A stretch of DNA of 64,000 nt from an uncultured Clostridia bacterium (GCA_944392335.1 CALXWJ010000021.1:149383-213382), one strand, 5' to 3'. Positions 47,252 through 57,431 are shown, counted from the stretch's first letter. A program made the numbers and translations. The notes: generated by a model from the sequence alone, not told the origin.

Positions 47252-47704
47252 ATGATAAATTCATTTTCCTTTATTTCTCCGATAGGATATTTGTCAATAT
47301 ATTCGGATGATAAAAGCATTATAAGGATTGCCTTTAAAAAAGAACAAAATACAGAAATAACACCGTTACTTCGCGAAGCACATTCACAACTGACAGCATA
47401 TTTTGAAGGCAGGCTGTTTGAATTTTCTCTTCCGTTAAAAATAAATGCAACACCGTTTTGCCGTCGTGTTTATACTGAGCTTTTAAAAATACCCTACGGT
47501 AAATTGGTATCATATAAATACATAGCGGAAAAATGTGGTAATAAAAAAGCGGCAAGGGCAGTCGGAAACGCAAATAACAAAAATCCGATACCTATAATCA
47601 TACCTTGTCACAGAGTTATCGGCAGCAATCAAAAGCTTACCGGATATGCCGGGGGATTGGATATAAAACGTTATCTGATCGATCTTGAACATGCTGAATT
47701 TTAA
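47252..47704 (+). CDS. ogt: Methylated-DNA--protein-cysteine methyltransferase
   Basis: About 150 residues; a suicide enzyme that removes alkyl groups from O6-alkylguanine. N-terminal FISPIGYLSIYSDDKSIIRI, then FCRRVYTELLKIPYGKLVSYKYIAEKCG with the DNA-binding helix, ARAVGNANNKNPIPIIIPCHRVIGS carrying the acceptor Cys in PCHRV, and GYAGGLDIKRYLIDLE. The ATG giving MINSFS is preferred over an upstream TTG. A terminator follows. Confidence 0.95.
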   Translation: MINSFSFISPIGYLSIYSDDKSIIRIAFKKEQNTEITPLLREAHSQLTAYFEGRLFEFSLPLKINATPFCRRVYTELLKIPYGKLVSYKYIAEKCGNKKAARAVGNANNKNPIPIIIPCHRVIGSNQKLTGYAGGLDIKRYLIDLEHAEF

Positions 47705-47733
47705 ATATTGCAGCATTTAGTTTGACTATACAA

Positions 47734-47776
47734 ATGCCTCCCATGGTTTTCATTTCCGAATACCACGGGAGGCATT
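47734..47776. terminator. Bidirectional terminator
   Basis: ATGCCTCCC and GGT pair with ACC and GGGAGGCAT. It separates the convergent ogt and DUF4250 genes. Confidence 0.88.
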
Positions 47777-47796
47777 ATTAATTTTATATTTTCAGA

Positions 47797-47970
47797 CTAT
47801 TTATATTGATTTATATCCTTTACATACTCATAGCCTATATTTTTTAACTTCTCATCAATAAAAGCCTTTTTAACATTGAAATCCGAACACAGTTCTTCAA
47901 TACTGCTGTATTGGTCTCTTAATTTCGTGTTTATAAAGCTTAATAATATAACAGGGTCTTCCGGCAGCAT
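47797..47970 (-). CDS. DUF4250 small protein
   Basis: A 57-residue protein starting MLPEDPVILLSFINTKLRDQ and continuing with YSSIEELCSDFNVKKAFIDEKL, ending GYEYVKDINQYK. The MLP-DP-LLS-NTKLRD start and the GYEY ending match the DUF4250 family of Firmicutes/Clostridia, function unknown. GGAGG lies seven bases before the ATG. It is 19 bases downstream of the phosphodiesterase gene, apparently in one transcript. Confidence 0.85.
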   Translation of the reverse strand: MLPEDPVILLSFINTKLRDQYSSIEELCSDFNVKKAFIDEKLKNIGYEYVKDINQYK

Positions 47971-47989
47971 AAGTGTCCTCCTCGATTTA

Positions 47990-48535
47990 TTATTTCACAA
48001 TATATTCTTTAATAACATTTGAGTTAAAGTCTTTGATACTGAATTTTTTATTTTCATAAATCATATATGTTTTAGGATTATTTTCTTTGGGTATCGTAAC
48101 CGATCCGGGATTAAGATATATATAATTTTCTCTTTTTTCCATAGCCAAAATGTGGGTATGGCCGCATATCATAATATCGTTATCTTTAATTTTGAGTTTA
48201 TTTTCATTATTAAATATATGGCCATGCGTTATATACATTCTTATATTATTATCAAAAATAACAAGATAATCGGATAGTATCGGAAAATCCAAAACCATTT
48301 GATCCACTTCACCGTCACAGTTTCCCCTTACAGCCATAATATATTCCGACATGGAATTTAATATCTCTATTACCTTTTTAGGGGCATAGTTTTTAGGCAA
48401 ATCATTCCTTGGGCCATGATATAACAAATCCCCGCATAAAACCATATAATCCGCTTTTTCTTCAAAAAATTTATTCTTTAAATTCTCACAATCCACAGCA
48501 TCACCGTGAATATCAGATGCAAATAACAATTTCAT
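47990..48535 (-). CDS. yfcE: YfcE/MJ0936-type metallophosphoesterase
   Basis: A 181-residue phosphodiesterase. Calcineurin-like metal motifs: ASDIHGD at residues 7-12, LCGDLLYHG, VRGNCDGEVD, ITHGHIF and CGHTH. These give the two-metal site. The family hydrolyses phosphodiesters in vitro; the natural substrate is not known. AAGGAG precedes the ATG. Followed closely by the DUF4250 gene. Confidence 0.92.
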   Translation of the reverse strand: MKLLFASDIHGDAVDCENLKNKFFEEKADYMVLCGDLLYHGPRNDLPKNYAPKKVIEILNSMSEYIMAVRGNCDGEVDQMVLDFPILSDYLVIFDNNIRMYITHGHIFNNENKLKIKDNDIMICGHTHILAMEKRENYIYLNPGSVTIPKENNPKTYMIYENKKFSIKDFNSNVIKEYIVK

Positions 48536-48579
48536 AACAATCTCCTTAACTGCAAATGTTTTCTGAATTGCTTATACTC

Positions 48580-49938
48580 TCATTGTTCGGTTATGTATAT
48601 TTTAGTCTGAAGAGGTACCATGTCAACCATCCAATTAATATTTTCCGGTTCAAGCCGAATACAGCCGTGTGAAATATTTTCTCCGACACGCGCGTCATAA
48701 TCGGTACCGTCATATCTTAATAATGTGCTGTGAAGTGCATATCCTTTATAAAAACGCATAATAGGCCCTACATAATAATTAGGATAGCTCCACCTCGATT
48801 CTCTTGAAAAATACTCATACTGTCCGGTTATTGTAGGAGTGGACGGCGCGCCTATAGAACATGGGAAAACTTTAATTTCATCCCATACCCCGTTTTCATC
48901 CAAAAATACCGTCACGGTATGATTGCTTTTTGACACCCACACAAGATAATCCGTACTGCTTTTTATTCCTCGGTCATTCACAAATTTTTCCGCAGCAGTC
49001 TCATTGTCATAATATAAATTTGCATATACATTCATTATACCGTCAGTGTCTTGTACCGATATACTTCCTCCCAGCCCTTCAACCAAAAATCTGAAAGGAA
49101 TATAAATAACACCGTTTATTTTTTGAGGCACTGCATCAGAATACGTTACAGCACCGTCACAATACATATCATTCCCGTTTAAGAAAAATACTATTGTATG
49201 TCCGTTTGCGTTTATTTCTATTCTTCCGTTTGCTTCATCTATCATTACACAATCGGTCATAAATAAAGCTTCCAGGTATTCATACATTGGGATCATGCAA
49301 ACTCCGCCAATGATTTTTGCCGGATTTTTAAAATAAAGTTCCCATCCGTTCGCATAGCCTCTGACTGTCCTTCCCGTTACAGGAGTCGCACTTATGGAAA
49401 AATCGTTCCCGTATATGAGCCTGCCTTCTTCTTCGGAGTAATAAACAAATGTTTCGATGGGTATCATATCTTCAATACCATAAAAGTCATATACATATTG
49501 AATTTTTTCCGCGCCGCTGAAAAGTTTTAAATATAAGGTTTCACCCAATATATATTCGGGCACTTCAAATCTTATTGTATGATCTGCACCTATATCACTT
49601 ACCCAAATTCTTTGCGCTCCCCAAAATTGACCTTCCGGCGAATATATGCCGAATACCATATTTTGAGGAATTAAATTTTTTGAATATTCTATATGTACAT
49701 TAAAAGATATCTCATTTGATGTTATCACCGAAGGTGATTCCGTTTTATTCATGTCGGATCCTTCTGAAATTAACATCTCGTTTTTTGCTGTATTTTCCGA
49801 TGTTACGGTATACTCATGATTGTTCGTTGCATCATTCTGTATTTCTGTTAATTGTACATTTTGCGCATTCACCTGCATTGTTAGAGTAAACACAGTAACC
49901 AAGCAAATTATGTATTTCATTATAAGTTGTTTTGTCAT
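48580..49938 (-). CDS. L,D-transpeptidase with copper-amine-oxidase-like domain
   Basis: About 452 residues, exported. Signal peptide MTKQLIMKYIICLVTVFTL... ending near VNAQ. A beta-rich region (about 60-190) is followed by a stalk domain with MIPMYEYLEALFMTD and INGVIYIPFRFLVEGLGG (about 205-310) and a C-terminal YkuD domain (about 325-452) with the catalytic ISHGCIRLEPENINWM. It should form 3-3 cross-links or attach proteins to peptidoglycan. The ATG giving MTKQL follows AGAGGG. Shares the stalk domain type with the protein at 24772. Confidence 0.92.
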   Translation of the reverse strand: MTKQLIMKYIICLVTVFTLTMQVNAQNVQLTEIQNDATNNHEYTVTSENTAKNEMLISEGSDMNKTESPSVITSNEISFNVHIEYSKNLIPQNMVFGIYSPEGQFWGAQRIWVSDIGADHTIRFEVPEYILGETLYLKLFSGAEKIQYVYDFYGIEDMIPIETFVYYSEEEGRLIYGNDFSISATPVTGRTVRGYANGWELYFKNPAKIIGGVCMIPMYEYLEALFMTDCVMIDEANGRIEINANGHTIVFFLNGNDMYCDGAVTYSDAVPQKINGVIYIPFRFLVEGLGGSISVQDTDGIMNVYANLYYDNETAAEKFVNDRGIKSSTDYLVWVSKSNHTVTVFLDENGVWDEIKVFPCSIGAPSTPTITGQYEYFSRESRWSYPNYYVGPIMRFYKGYALHSTLLRYDGTDYDARVGENISHGCIRLEPENINWMVDMVPLQTKIYITEQ

Positions 49939-50091
49939 AAATTGTTCCCTCTTTTGATACATTAATTTGTAAAAACTTTGAATTTTGCATATAAATTAGA
50001 GTCAGATAAATATGTAACTACCGTAGTTTCTTAATAATTTACAAATAAAAAAATGTCAAAATCAAACAAATGGCATTCAACTCTATCGATT

Positions 50092-51474
50092 TTATTGCTC
50101 ATTAGCAGTATAATCAATATTTACAAACTTTGTATAACGCCCCTGCCAGCCCAGTTCAAATGTTCCGGTAGAACCGCTTCTTTGTTTTGCAATGATCACT
50201 TCCGCAATATTCTTCTTAGTCGATTCTTTGTTATAATACTCATCACGATACAAAAACATAACAATGTCCGCATCCTGTTCGATAGCTCCCGATTCACGAA
50301 GATCGGAAAGCAAAGGACGTTTGTCGCTTCTCGACTCACTTGTTCTGGATAGCTGCGACAATGCAATGACCGGAATATCAAGTTCCTTTGCCATTACCTT
50401 TAATGATCTTGAAATTTCAGATATTTCATTTTGACGTGATTCAACCCTTCCCGTTCCCTGCATGAGCTGCAAATAGTCTATAACGATCAAGCCGAGATTT
50501 TTGGTCTGTTTTAATCTTCTGCATTTTGCTTTTATTTCCGGGACAGTGATAGATGATGTGTCGTCTATATAGATCGGAGATGATGAGATCGTATCGATTT
50601 TTGCGCATATCTGCATCCAGTCCTCCGGTGTAAATTCACCCTTTCTGACATTTTGAGAATCTACCAATGCCTGTGAGCATATAATACGATTGACAATCAT
50701 ACTTTTTGACATTTCCAAATTAAAAATAGCTACCGGGATACCGTTATCAATTGCTACATTTTCTGCAATATTAACTGCTAAACTTGATTTTCCCATACCG
50801 GGACGTCCTGCAATTATAATTAATTCTCCGCCATGAAGTCCGCCGGTTGCATTGTTTATGCAATTAAATCCGGTCGGGATACCGGTCACATTTCCTTTAT
50901 TCAAAGAATTTTGGACCATGTCATCATAAGCCGTCATTATAATGTCGCTTATATGTACGATATCAGACTGTTCATTATCGGAGGCAACGTCTAATATCAT
51001 TTGCTCGGAACGCCCAAGAATTTTTTCCGTTAAATCATCTTCATCATACGCCATATTCAAAATACTTTGTGTACTGTATATCAAATGGCGCAGGGTCGCT
51101 TTATCTTTTATTATCTTGGCATAATATTCAACATTTCCGGTAGTCGGTGCATTTACGACCAATGATGTCAAATACTGAACATTTCCGACCGCATCAAGCT
51201 TATCGCGGAGATTCAGACGTTCTGTAACCGAAACCATATCTATTTTAATATTTTCATTAAACAGTTCAAGCATGACAGCAAAAATCTCTCTGTTTTGACT
51301 GAAATAAAAATCATCCGGCTTTAATATCTCACAAGCAACACTGACTGCAAGCGAACTTGAAAAAAGACTGCCCAAAACAGACTGCTCCGCAATTTTGCTG
51401 TGCGGCAGCTGTCTGTCAGCAAAATTAAGAGATTGCATTTCATTTTTTTCTTTGTTCTGATTATTTTTTGCCAT
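50092..51474 (-). CDS. dnaB: Replicative DNA helicase
   Basis: A 460-residue DnaB/DnaC-type hexameric helicase. The N-terminal domain starts LPHSKIAEQSVLGSLF. The RecA core has Walker A AGRPGMGKSSLAVNIA, VAIFNLEMSK, Walker B LIVIDYLQLM, and the arginine-finger/QLSR region ALSQLSRTSESR with DLRESGAIEQDADIVMFLYRDEYY. AAGGTG precedes the ATG. It ends the gdpP-rplI-dnaB cluster, the same order as in Bacillus. Confidence 0.97.
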   Translation of the reverse strand: MAKNNQNKEKNEMQSLNFADRQLPHSKIAEQSVLGSLFSSSLAVSVACEILKPDDFYFSQNREIFAVMLELFNENIKIDMVSVTERLNLRDKLDAVGNVQYLTSLVVNAPTTGNVEYYAKIIKDKATLRHLIYSTQSILNMAYDEDDLTEKILGRSEQMILDVASDNEQSDIVHISDIIMTAYDDMVQNSLNKGNVTGIPTGFNCINNATGGLHGGELIIIAGRPGMGKSSLAVNIAENVAIDNGIPVAIFNLEMSKSMIVNRIICSQALVDSQNVRKGEFTPEDWMQICAKIDTISSSPIYIDDTSSITVPEIKAKCRRLKQTKNLGLIVIDYLQLMQGTGRVESRQNEISEISRSLKVMAKELDIPVIALSQLSRTSESRSDKRPLLSDLRESGAIEQDADIVMFLYRDEYYNKESTKKNIAEVIIAKQRSGSTGTFELGWQGRYTKFVNIDYTANEQ

Positions 51475-51549
51475 AATTTCACCTTACAATAAAGAGAATA
51501 ACATGACGATATTCCCTTTAAACAGCATTGATTAAATTTTATTTTAGAA

Positions 51550-51999
51550 TCATTTTTCTTCTTTGACTTCAACCTTCAATTTCGCACTGACGCCTGTATG
51601 AATCTTTATTTCAACAATTGTTGTTCCCAGCGATTTTATACCGTCGGGCATAACGAATTTCTTTTTGTCAATTTTAATATGATGCTGCATCGTAAGAGCT
51701 TCCGATACATCTTTAGATGTAATTGATCCGAACAGCTTACCGTTATCTCCCGCTTTTGCAGTAAGCGTAACGGTCACCTCGTCGATTTTCTTCGCAGTAG
51801 CCTGAGCTTCCTCAAGCTCCATCTGCTGTCTGTACTCCCTGCTTTCTTTTTGGCTTTTCATCACATTTATATTTTCTTTTGTTGCTTCCTTTGCTAATTT
51901 TTTCGGCAGCAGGAAATTTCTTGCATATCCGTCGGATACATTTATCAAATCACCTTTTTTACCCTGCCCTTTTACATCCTGATTTAAAATGACCTTCAT
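51550..51999 (-). CDS. rplI: 50S ribosomal protein L9
   Basis: A 149-residue L9. MKVILNQDVKGQGKKGDLINVSDGYARNFLLPKKLA is the conserved N-terminal domain; a long connecting helix (about 40-75) leads to the C-terminal domain with GKLFGSITSKDVSEAL. GGAGGT precedes the ATG. Between gdpP and dnaB in the same transcript. Confidence 0.97.
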   Translation of the reverse strand: MKVILNQDVKGQGKKGDLINVSDGYARNFLLPKKLAKEATKENINVMKSQKESREYRQQMELEEAQATAKKIDEVTVTLTAKAGDNGKLFGSITSKDVSEALTMQHHIKIDKKKFVMPDGIKSLGTTIVEIKIHTGVSAKLKVEVKEEK

Positions 52000-52019
52000 T
52001 TTATATTACCTCCGTCGAG

Positions 52020-54020
52020 TTATTTTTTGTTTTCTTCAATATATTCTTTTATAGAATTTTTAAGCCTTTCCCTGGCTTCCGTTACCGAAACATTTTTAAG
52101 CTGACATCCCGCAACGGTCAAATGACCCCCGCCTCCGAGCTTTTCCATTATAACCTGAACGTTCAAATCCCCGAAGGACCTTGCGGAAAAACAAGCGCCG
52201 TTTTCGCCCGGATATATTACAAAGGCTGCCTTTATGCCTGAGATGTTAAGCATTTCATCGGCCGCCTGCGACGAAATAACACGCATGTTGTTAAAGCCTT
52301 CTTCACAAACAGAAACGGCAATATCTCCGTTCCACACTTCTGTTCTTTTTATGATATCAAGACGTTTAACGTAATCATTAAATGATAAATTAAACAGTTT
52401 TTTGACCTCCATGGTATTAACGCCGTAACGCTTCAGATATGATGCAGCCTCAAATGTCCGTACTCCCGTTTTTGTAACAAAATTTTTGGTGTCCATAAGA
52501 ATACCCATGTACAGCGCTTTTGCTTCAAACGTGGACATTTTTTTCCTGTCGTCTATATACTGCAATATTTCGGTTACCATTTCACATGTAGAAGAAGCAT
52601 ATGGCTCAAGATACGACAATGACACATTATCAATAAACTCGGTACTTCTCCTGTGATGATCAATTAAGACGATCTTGCTTACCGCTTTTAACAAATCTTT
52701 TCCCGGAAGCATCGACGGTCTGTGTGTATCCAAAATGATAAGAACACTTTCCTTTGTTATGATCTCTGCCGCCTCGTTGGGTGAAATAACTATATTCTGA
52801 TATTCAGGCATTTTTATCATTTCATCATATATCGGTTTTATTGCCGGTGAATTGTCAAGTATTATATATGAATTTGTATTTAAAATCCTGCAGGCACTCA
52901 TCAAGCCTATGCTTGCACCAAAGGAATCATAATCCGCCGCGGTATGTCCCATAAAAAACACCTTATCGGCATGGATGATCACTTCTCTTAAAGTCCTTGC
53001 AAACATCCTTGTCTTTACTCTTGTACTCTTTTCGTAATCCTTTGCCGTACCTCCGTAAAATTTAAACTGCTCTTGATCCTTTATAGCGGCCTGGTCTCCG
53101 CCTCTGCCCCAAACCATTTCTACGGCATTTCTTGCATAGCTTTCGTTTTCTATCAAATGTGCGCCAGTTCCGATGCCTATACTTATTGTTATAGGTTCCT
53201 TTATTTCATCGCCGATATTTCTTACATTTTCAAGAATATCAAACTTTGTTTTAATATAATTTTCAAGATATTGATGTTCAAAAAAAACGAGATATCTGTC
53301 GGAATCGGTTTTTTTCATTACGCCCTTTCCTTCAGCGACCCATTTTGAAACAAGTGAATTTATTTTCCCGATCGTTTCCTGACTCTTGCTGTCATCCATG
53401 GATTGAAAAACATCGTCGTAATTGTCTATTGAAATGATCGCAACATCGACCTTTTCATCCATGTGAAGCTTTTTAGCCTTCAGTTCTTCGGTCTTATCAT
53501 TAAAATAAAGCAAAACCGAATATAATTCATTATCACTTTCATCGTCCTTACGCTTTATTATATTTCCCAAAACATTATAATACCGCCCATTATATTCAAT
53601 ATTGACATCTATTGTATCGGTGGATTTTAAAATTTCAGTCCACTTTAAAGCCGGGATCATCTCAGGCAGCGATACGCCGTAAAGAACATTTTGAGATAAC
53701 ATTCCGGAAACCATTTCGTTAAACCAGACTATTTTTCCGTCAATGCTAAGCACTACCATCGGCAATGGGAATCTCGACAAAACTTCATTTGCCATATTAC
53801 CGCTTTTTTCAGTTATAATGGACATGAATTCCGCCATTTCCTTTGCGCGTGTTTTTGTTGATGCAATCATGTATATTATGATACAAATGCCGGCAATAAA
53901 TTCTACCGCTGCAATACCTGCATTATCTTTAAAAATATTAAATATACCGACAACAAACAATATAATCATACACAGTAACGGTATGCTATATTGTGTATAT
54001 CTGTTATATGTTTTTTTCAT
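52020..54020 (-). CDS. gdpP: Cyclic-di-AMP phosphodiesterase GdpP
   Basis: A 666-residue membrane protein that degrades c-di-AMP. Two N-terminal helices (about 13-55), a PAS-like domain (about 85-170), a degenerate GGDEF domain (about 175-310) and a DHH/DHHA1 phosphodiesterase (about 340-660) with GHTAADYDSFGASIGLM, LDTHRPSM, IDHHRRS and the C-terminal GGGGHLTVAG. Same layout and length as YybT/GdpP of Bacillus. AAAGGA lies 12 bases before the ATG. It heads gdpP-rplI-dnaB and has a consensus-like promoter. Confidence 0.96.
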   Translation of the reverse strand: MKKTYNRYTQYSIPLLCMIILFVVGIFNIFKDNAGIAAVEFIAGICIIIYMIASTKTRAKEMAEFMSIITEKSGNMANEVLSRFPLPMVVLSIDGKIVWFNEMVSGMLSQNVLYGVSLPEMIPALKWTEILKSTDTIDVNIEYNGRYYNVLGNIIKRKDDESDNELYSVLLYFNDKTEELKAKKLHMDEKVDVAIISIDNYDDVFQSMDDSKSQETIGKINSLVSKWVAEGKGVMKKTDSDRYLVFFEHQYLENYIKTKFDILENVRNIGDEIKEPITISIGIGTGAHLIENESYARNAVEMVWGRGGDQAAIKDQEQFKFYGGTAKDYEKSTRVKTRMFARTLREVIIHADKVFFMGHTAADYDSFGASIGLMSACRILNTNSYIILDNSPAIKPIYDEMIKMPEYQNIVISPNEAAEIITKESVLIILDTHRPSMLPGKDLLKAVSKIVLIDHHRRSTEFIDNVSLSYLEPYASSTCEMVTEILQYIDDRKKMSTFEAKALYMGILMDTKNFVTKTGVRTFEAASYLKRYGVNTMEVKKLFNLSFNDYVKRLDIIKRTEVWNGDIAVSVCEEGFNNMRVISSQAADEMLNISGIKAAFVIYPGENGACFSARSFGDLNVQVIMEKLGGGGHLTVAGCQLKNVSVTEARERLKNSIKEYIEENKK

Positions 54021-54112
54021 AATAATAAATAATCCTTTCAGGAAAAATAATATTGAAAACCCTTTTAAATTCGTTCATGTATTTTACACACAAAACCAAC
54101 GATTATATCACA

Positions 54113-54141
54113 ATTGTATCATATTTTTTTTTATTAGTCAA
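54113..54141 (-). promoter_or_regulatory. SigA promoter of gdpP-rplI-dnaB
   Basis: Minus strand TTGACT (plus 54136-54141), a 17-base spacer and TACAAT (plus 54113-54118). Confidence 0.65.
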
Positions 54142-54169
54142 CAATAAATTGAGCAAAGGGCACATATCA

Positions 54170-54811
54170 TCAGATATTGGATGAAAAAAACGAAGATATT
54201 TCTCCCAAATGAAGGTCATATCCATATTCTTCGATCTCAAATTTTCCATCACTGTAATATGCCGTTGTTATTGACGCATTCGACGCCCAAGGGATTTGAT
54301 GCATTTCGTCCTTATCTATAGATTTACACGCGGCATAAAATGTTCTGATAGGAGTTGCATGAGTGCCGATACATACCGTTTTGCCTATATTTTCCTGCGC
54401 AATTTTTTCAAATTCCGCATAGATCCTTTTTGAGAGCTCAGTAACACTCTCCCCGCCGTTGCATTTTGCGTTGCCGATATCATTTTTCCATGCCGCATAT
54501 TCAGTCGGAAAATGCTCAGATAAAAAAGCATAGGACTTGTTTTCCCATTCGCCTGCATATATCTCTCTTAAATTCTTACTTGTTATTATTTTCAGATTAT
54601 GGCTTTTTGCAATCGGCAAAACCGTATTGTACGCCCTTATCAGATCGCTTGAATATATTTTATCAATATGTACGTTTTTTAAAAATTCGGCTGTCGCTTC
54701 GGCCTGTTTATAGCCTTTTTCCGACAGGTCAAGATCGGTATGTCCCAAAAATCTCTCATTAAGATTTCCTATACTCTGCCCGTGGCGTATAATTAAAAGT
54801 TTTGTTGACAT
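54170..54811 (-). CDS. Histidine phosphatase family protein
   Basis: A 213-residue phosphatase/mutase fold. LLIIRHGQSIGNLNERFLGHTDLDLSEKGYKQAEATAEFL holds the catalytic His of the RHG motif; YSSDLIRAYNTVLPIA, REIYAGEWENKSY and CIGTHATPIRTF carry the other active-site residues. Whether it is a mutase, CobC-like or a general phosphatase is open. Its start lies one base after the recQ stop, and the AAAGGAC ribosome site is inside recQ, so the two are coupled. Confidence 0.9.
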   Translation of the reverse strand: MSTKLLIIRHGQSIGNLNERFLGHTDLDLSEKGYKQAEATAEFLKNVHIDKIYSSDLIRAYNTVLPIAKSHNLKIITSKNLREIYAGEWENKSYAFLSEHFPTEYAAWKNDIGNAKCNGGESVTELSKRIYAEFEKIAQENIGKTVCIGTHATPIRTFYAACKSIDKDEMHQIPWASNASITTAYYSDGKFEIEEYGYDLHLGEISSFFSSNI

Positions 54812-54812
54812 T

Positions 54813-56660
54813 TTACTTGTCCTTTCTGTATTTGTTTATAACACTCAAAAACTCTTTGCCGTATTTTTTCAGTTTTAGTGCACCCACACCTGATATTTGC
54901 AAAAATTCCTCATCATTTCGCGGCATTTTATCAATCATATCTCTCAAAGACATATCTGTAAATACAGTATACGGCGGTATCCCTCTTACGCTTGCAATAT
55001 GCATCCTAAGCTTTTTCAATTCAGTGAATAAGTCCTCGCCTGCAATTGATCCTGTCACCTTTTTCTTTATTCTCTGCGGTTTTTCTTCTTCCCGTTCCTT
55101 TTTGACTTTTATGACAATATTGTTATCATCATTGACCGCAAGCCTGCCCTTATCGGTAAGCTCTACCACATTATATCTTTCAATATTTATATGAAGATAG
55201 TTTAATTCGATCAATGATTCAATATATTTGTATATCTCTTCTTTTTTATATTGCTTAAGGCTACCGAAAAAAAACATATCATCAAGTCCGAACTCTTTGA
55301 TCCTTTTATTGCTTTTATTTCCTGTTAAAATATCACATAATACATTCTTTCCGAAAGCCCTGTGTCTTGTGCCAAGCTCCGTAACGCACAAAAATATTTT
55401 CTTTGCCGCAACTGTTATATCCTCGCTGAAAAATGTACTGAGGCAATTTGAACATTTATTACACTGTTTAATGGACTTATCACCGAAATAGTCAAGCAAA
55501 TACCCTCTTAAACATCTTGTTGTTTCACAGTATCTTACCATATCTCTTAATCTGTTCATGTCAAGTTCTTTAATACGTCTGTTTTCATCCGGCGTCAGGT
55601 CAGGATTGGGTTCATTTTTTTCGATCATTGATCTATTTGTATACACGTCCGAAACAGAATACATCAGATAGCATTTTGACTCACTGCCGTCTCTTCCCGC
55701 GCGCCCCGCCTCCTGATAGTATTCCTCAACGCTCTTTGGCATGTTATAATGTATTACCATGGAAACATTTGATTTATCAATTCCCATTCCGAAAGCATTT
55801 GTTGCCACCATTATACTGAATATATCGTTTTGAAAATCTTCTTGGTTCTTTTTTCTTTCCGAATCATCCAAGCCTGCATGATAACGTGTCGCGGCGTATC
55901 CGTTTTTTTGCAATTTTTCACATACGTTCTCTACATTTTTCCTTGTATTGCAGTAAATAATCGTATACCGACCTTTATTTTCTCTTAATATCCCAAGCAA
56001 TCGTTCAAATTTTGATGAGGTTTTTATCACTTCAAAATAAAGGTTTTCTCTGTCAAAACCTGTTGTTAATACAAACGGATCATCAAGCTCAAGTATTTTT
56101 ATGATATCTTCCCTGACGATTTTGGTAGCGGTTGCGGTCAGCGCGCACATAACCGGTCTTTTTGAAAGACTGTTTGCAAACTGTGTGATTTTTAAATAAT
56201 CCGGCCTGAAATCCTGTCCCCATTGTGATATACAATGCGCTTCATCAACAACGATCATTGAAATATCGATGGATTTGGCAAATTGAATAAAATTATCCGT
56301 TAACAGTCTTTCCGGCGCAACATATATTATCTTATACGCTCCGAGCTTTGCCCGTCTTATTGCTTCAAGATACTGATTATATGTAAGAGAGCTGTTTAAA
56401 TATGCTGCCTTGACGCCGTTTTGTATCAATGCGTTTACTTGATCCTTCATAAGCGAAATAAGAGGTGAAATGACCAATGTAATACCGCTCATTATAAGTG
56501 CAGGGACCTGGAAACACAGCGATTTTCCCGATCCCGTAGGCATAATACCCATTATATCTCTTCCGGATAATATTTCATCTATTATTTTTTCCTGTCCCTT
56601 CCTGAAGCAGGAATGTCCGAAATATTCCTTTAGTATTTGTTCTTTATTAATCTTTATCAC
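54813..56660 (-). CDS. recQ: ATP-dependent DNA helicase RecQ
   Basis: A 615-residue superfamily 2 helicase. FGHSCFRKGQEKIIDEIL, Walker A GIMPTGSGKSLCFQVPA, DEAHCISQWGQDFRPDY, TATATKIVREDI, FQNDIFSIMVATNAFGMGIDKSNV and YYQEAGRAGRDG. The zinc cluster (CETTRCLRGYLLDYFG...CNKCSNC) and winged helix follow, then a C-terminal HRDC domain (about 535-610). The frame begins at a GTG with no good ribosome site; AAAGGTGATAAAG would fit an ATT start four codons later, so the exact start is unsure. It may repair or resolve replication intermediates. Confidence 0.94.
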   Translation of the reverse strand: MIKINKEQILKEYFGHSCFRKGQEKIIDEILSGRDIMGIMPTGSGKSLCFQVPALIMSGITLVISPLISLMKDQVNALIQNGVKAAYLNSSLTYNQYLEAIRRAKLGAYKIIYVAPERLLTDNFIQFAKSIDISMIVVDEAHCISQWGQDFRPDYLKITQFANSLSKRPVMCALTATATKIVREDIIKILELDDPFVLTTGFDRENLYFEVIKTSSKFERLLGILRENKGRYTIIYCNTRKNVENVCEKLQKNGYAATRYHAGLDDSERKKNQEDFQNDIFSIMVATNAFGMGIDKSNVSMVIHYNMPKSVEEYYQEAGRAGRDGSESKCYLMYSVSDVYTNRSMIEKNEPNPDLTPDENRRIKELDMNRLRDMVRYCETTRCLRGYLLDYFGDKSIKQCNKCSNCLSTFFSEDITVAAKKIFLCVTELGTRHRAFGKNVLCDILTGNKSNKRIKEFGLDDMFFFGSLKQYKKEEIYKYIESLIELNYLHINIERYNVVELTDKGRLAVNDDNNIVIKVKKEREEEKPQRIKKKVTGSIAGEDLFTELKKLRMHIASVRGIPPYTVFTDMSLRDMIDKMPRNDEEFLQISGVGALKLKKYGKEFLSVINKYRKDK

Positions 56661-56738
56661 CTTTTTCGCAAATAATTATATACTCTGAATTTTTTGCCTT
56701 TATAAAAATTTTCATCATATTCCGGACAACCGTCATAT

Positions 56739-57431
56739 TTAATCCAATAATAACTTATATCCGCTGATCTCAATAATATATTCTTTTTTCTTTAGTATAT
56801 CCGCAAGCTGTATAGAGTCTTTTATTTCTTCCTTTGTCAATATTGAACACAAGGCGTCGCACCCTTCATCATGATAATCCGAACCGCATATTATCTGTAA
56901 ATTGTGTTCTCTTGCATACCGTGCCGCAACCCCGACCCGCGAATTATGGGTAGGATGAAGATTAAATGCTTCTATTCCGTCAATACTGCTTAAATCCGCC
57001 CGCACCATGCCGTCTCGAAAAGGGTGGGCCTGAAATATCATATTCGTATCATTTTTTACGGCTTTATAAAACCCTATAATATCGTTATCCAAAACAGCCT
57101 CTATTTTATATAAATCTTCATCCCTGATACCATATATCAGATAATCGTTCTCATTTTCCGAAACTCTTGCCTCACATCCAAGAATTATGTTTAAACCATA
57201 TTTTTCGGCATATTTCTTTGCTTTATAATAATCATTTAAATAATATTCTATTTTTTTTGCCGGATCTGTACTTTTATTTTTGTCATACATAAAATGATTC
57301 GTTATTGCAATCGATGTAAATCCTCTTTGAACATACGTATCAACCAAATGTTCCGGCAAAATATGACTGCATCCGCTTACTGGTGATGTATGAGCATGAA
57401 GCTCTGTTTTATATTTATATTCTTCAAACAT
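56739..57431 (-). CDS. PHP-domain metal-dependent phosphoesterase
   Basis: A 230-residue PHP protein: ELHAHTSPVSGCSHILP at the N-terminus gives the first metal histidines, then ITNHFMYD, ILGCEARVSENENDYLIYG, FQAHPFRDGM and ICGSDYHDEGCDAL. The set of H/D ligands for a trinuclear metal site looks complete. It belongs with the PHP phosphoesterases such as histidinol-phosphate phosphatase-like or nucleotide-cleaving enzymes; the substrate is not known. It is 78 bases upstream of recQ on the same strand. Confidence 0.87.
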   Translation of the reverse strand: MFEEYKYKTELHAHTSPVSGCSHILPEHLVDTYVQRGFTSIAITNHFMYDKNKSTDPAKKIEYYLNDYYKAKKYAEKYGLNIILGCEARVSENENDYLIYGIRDEDLYKIEAVLDNDIIGFYKAVKNDTNMIFQAHPFRDGMVRADLSSIDGIEAFNLHPTHNSRVGVAARYAREHNLQIICGSDYHDEGCDALCSILTKEEIKDSIQLADILKKKEYIIEISGYKLLLD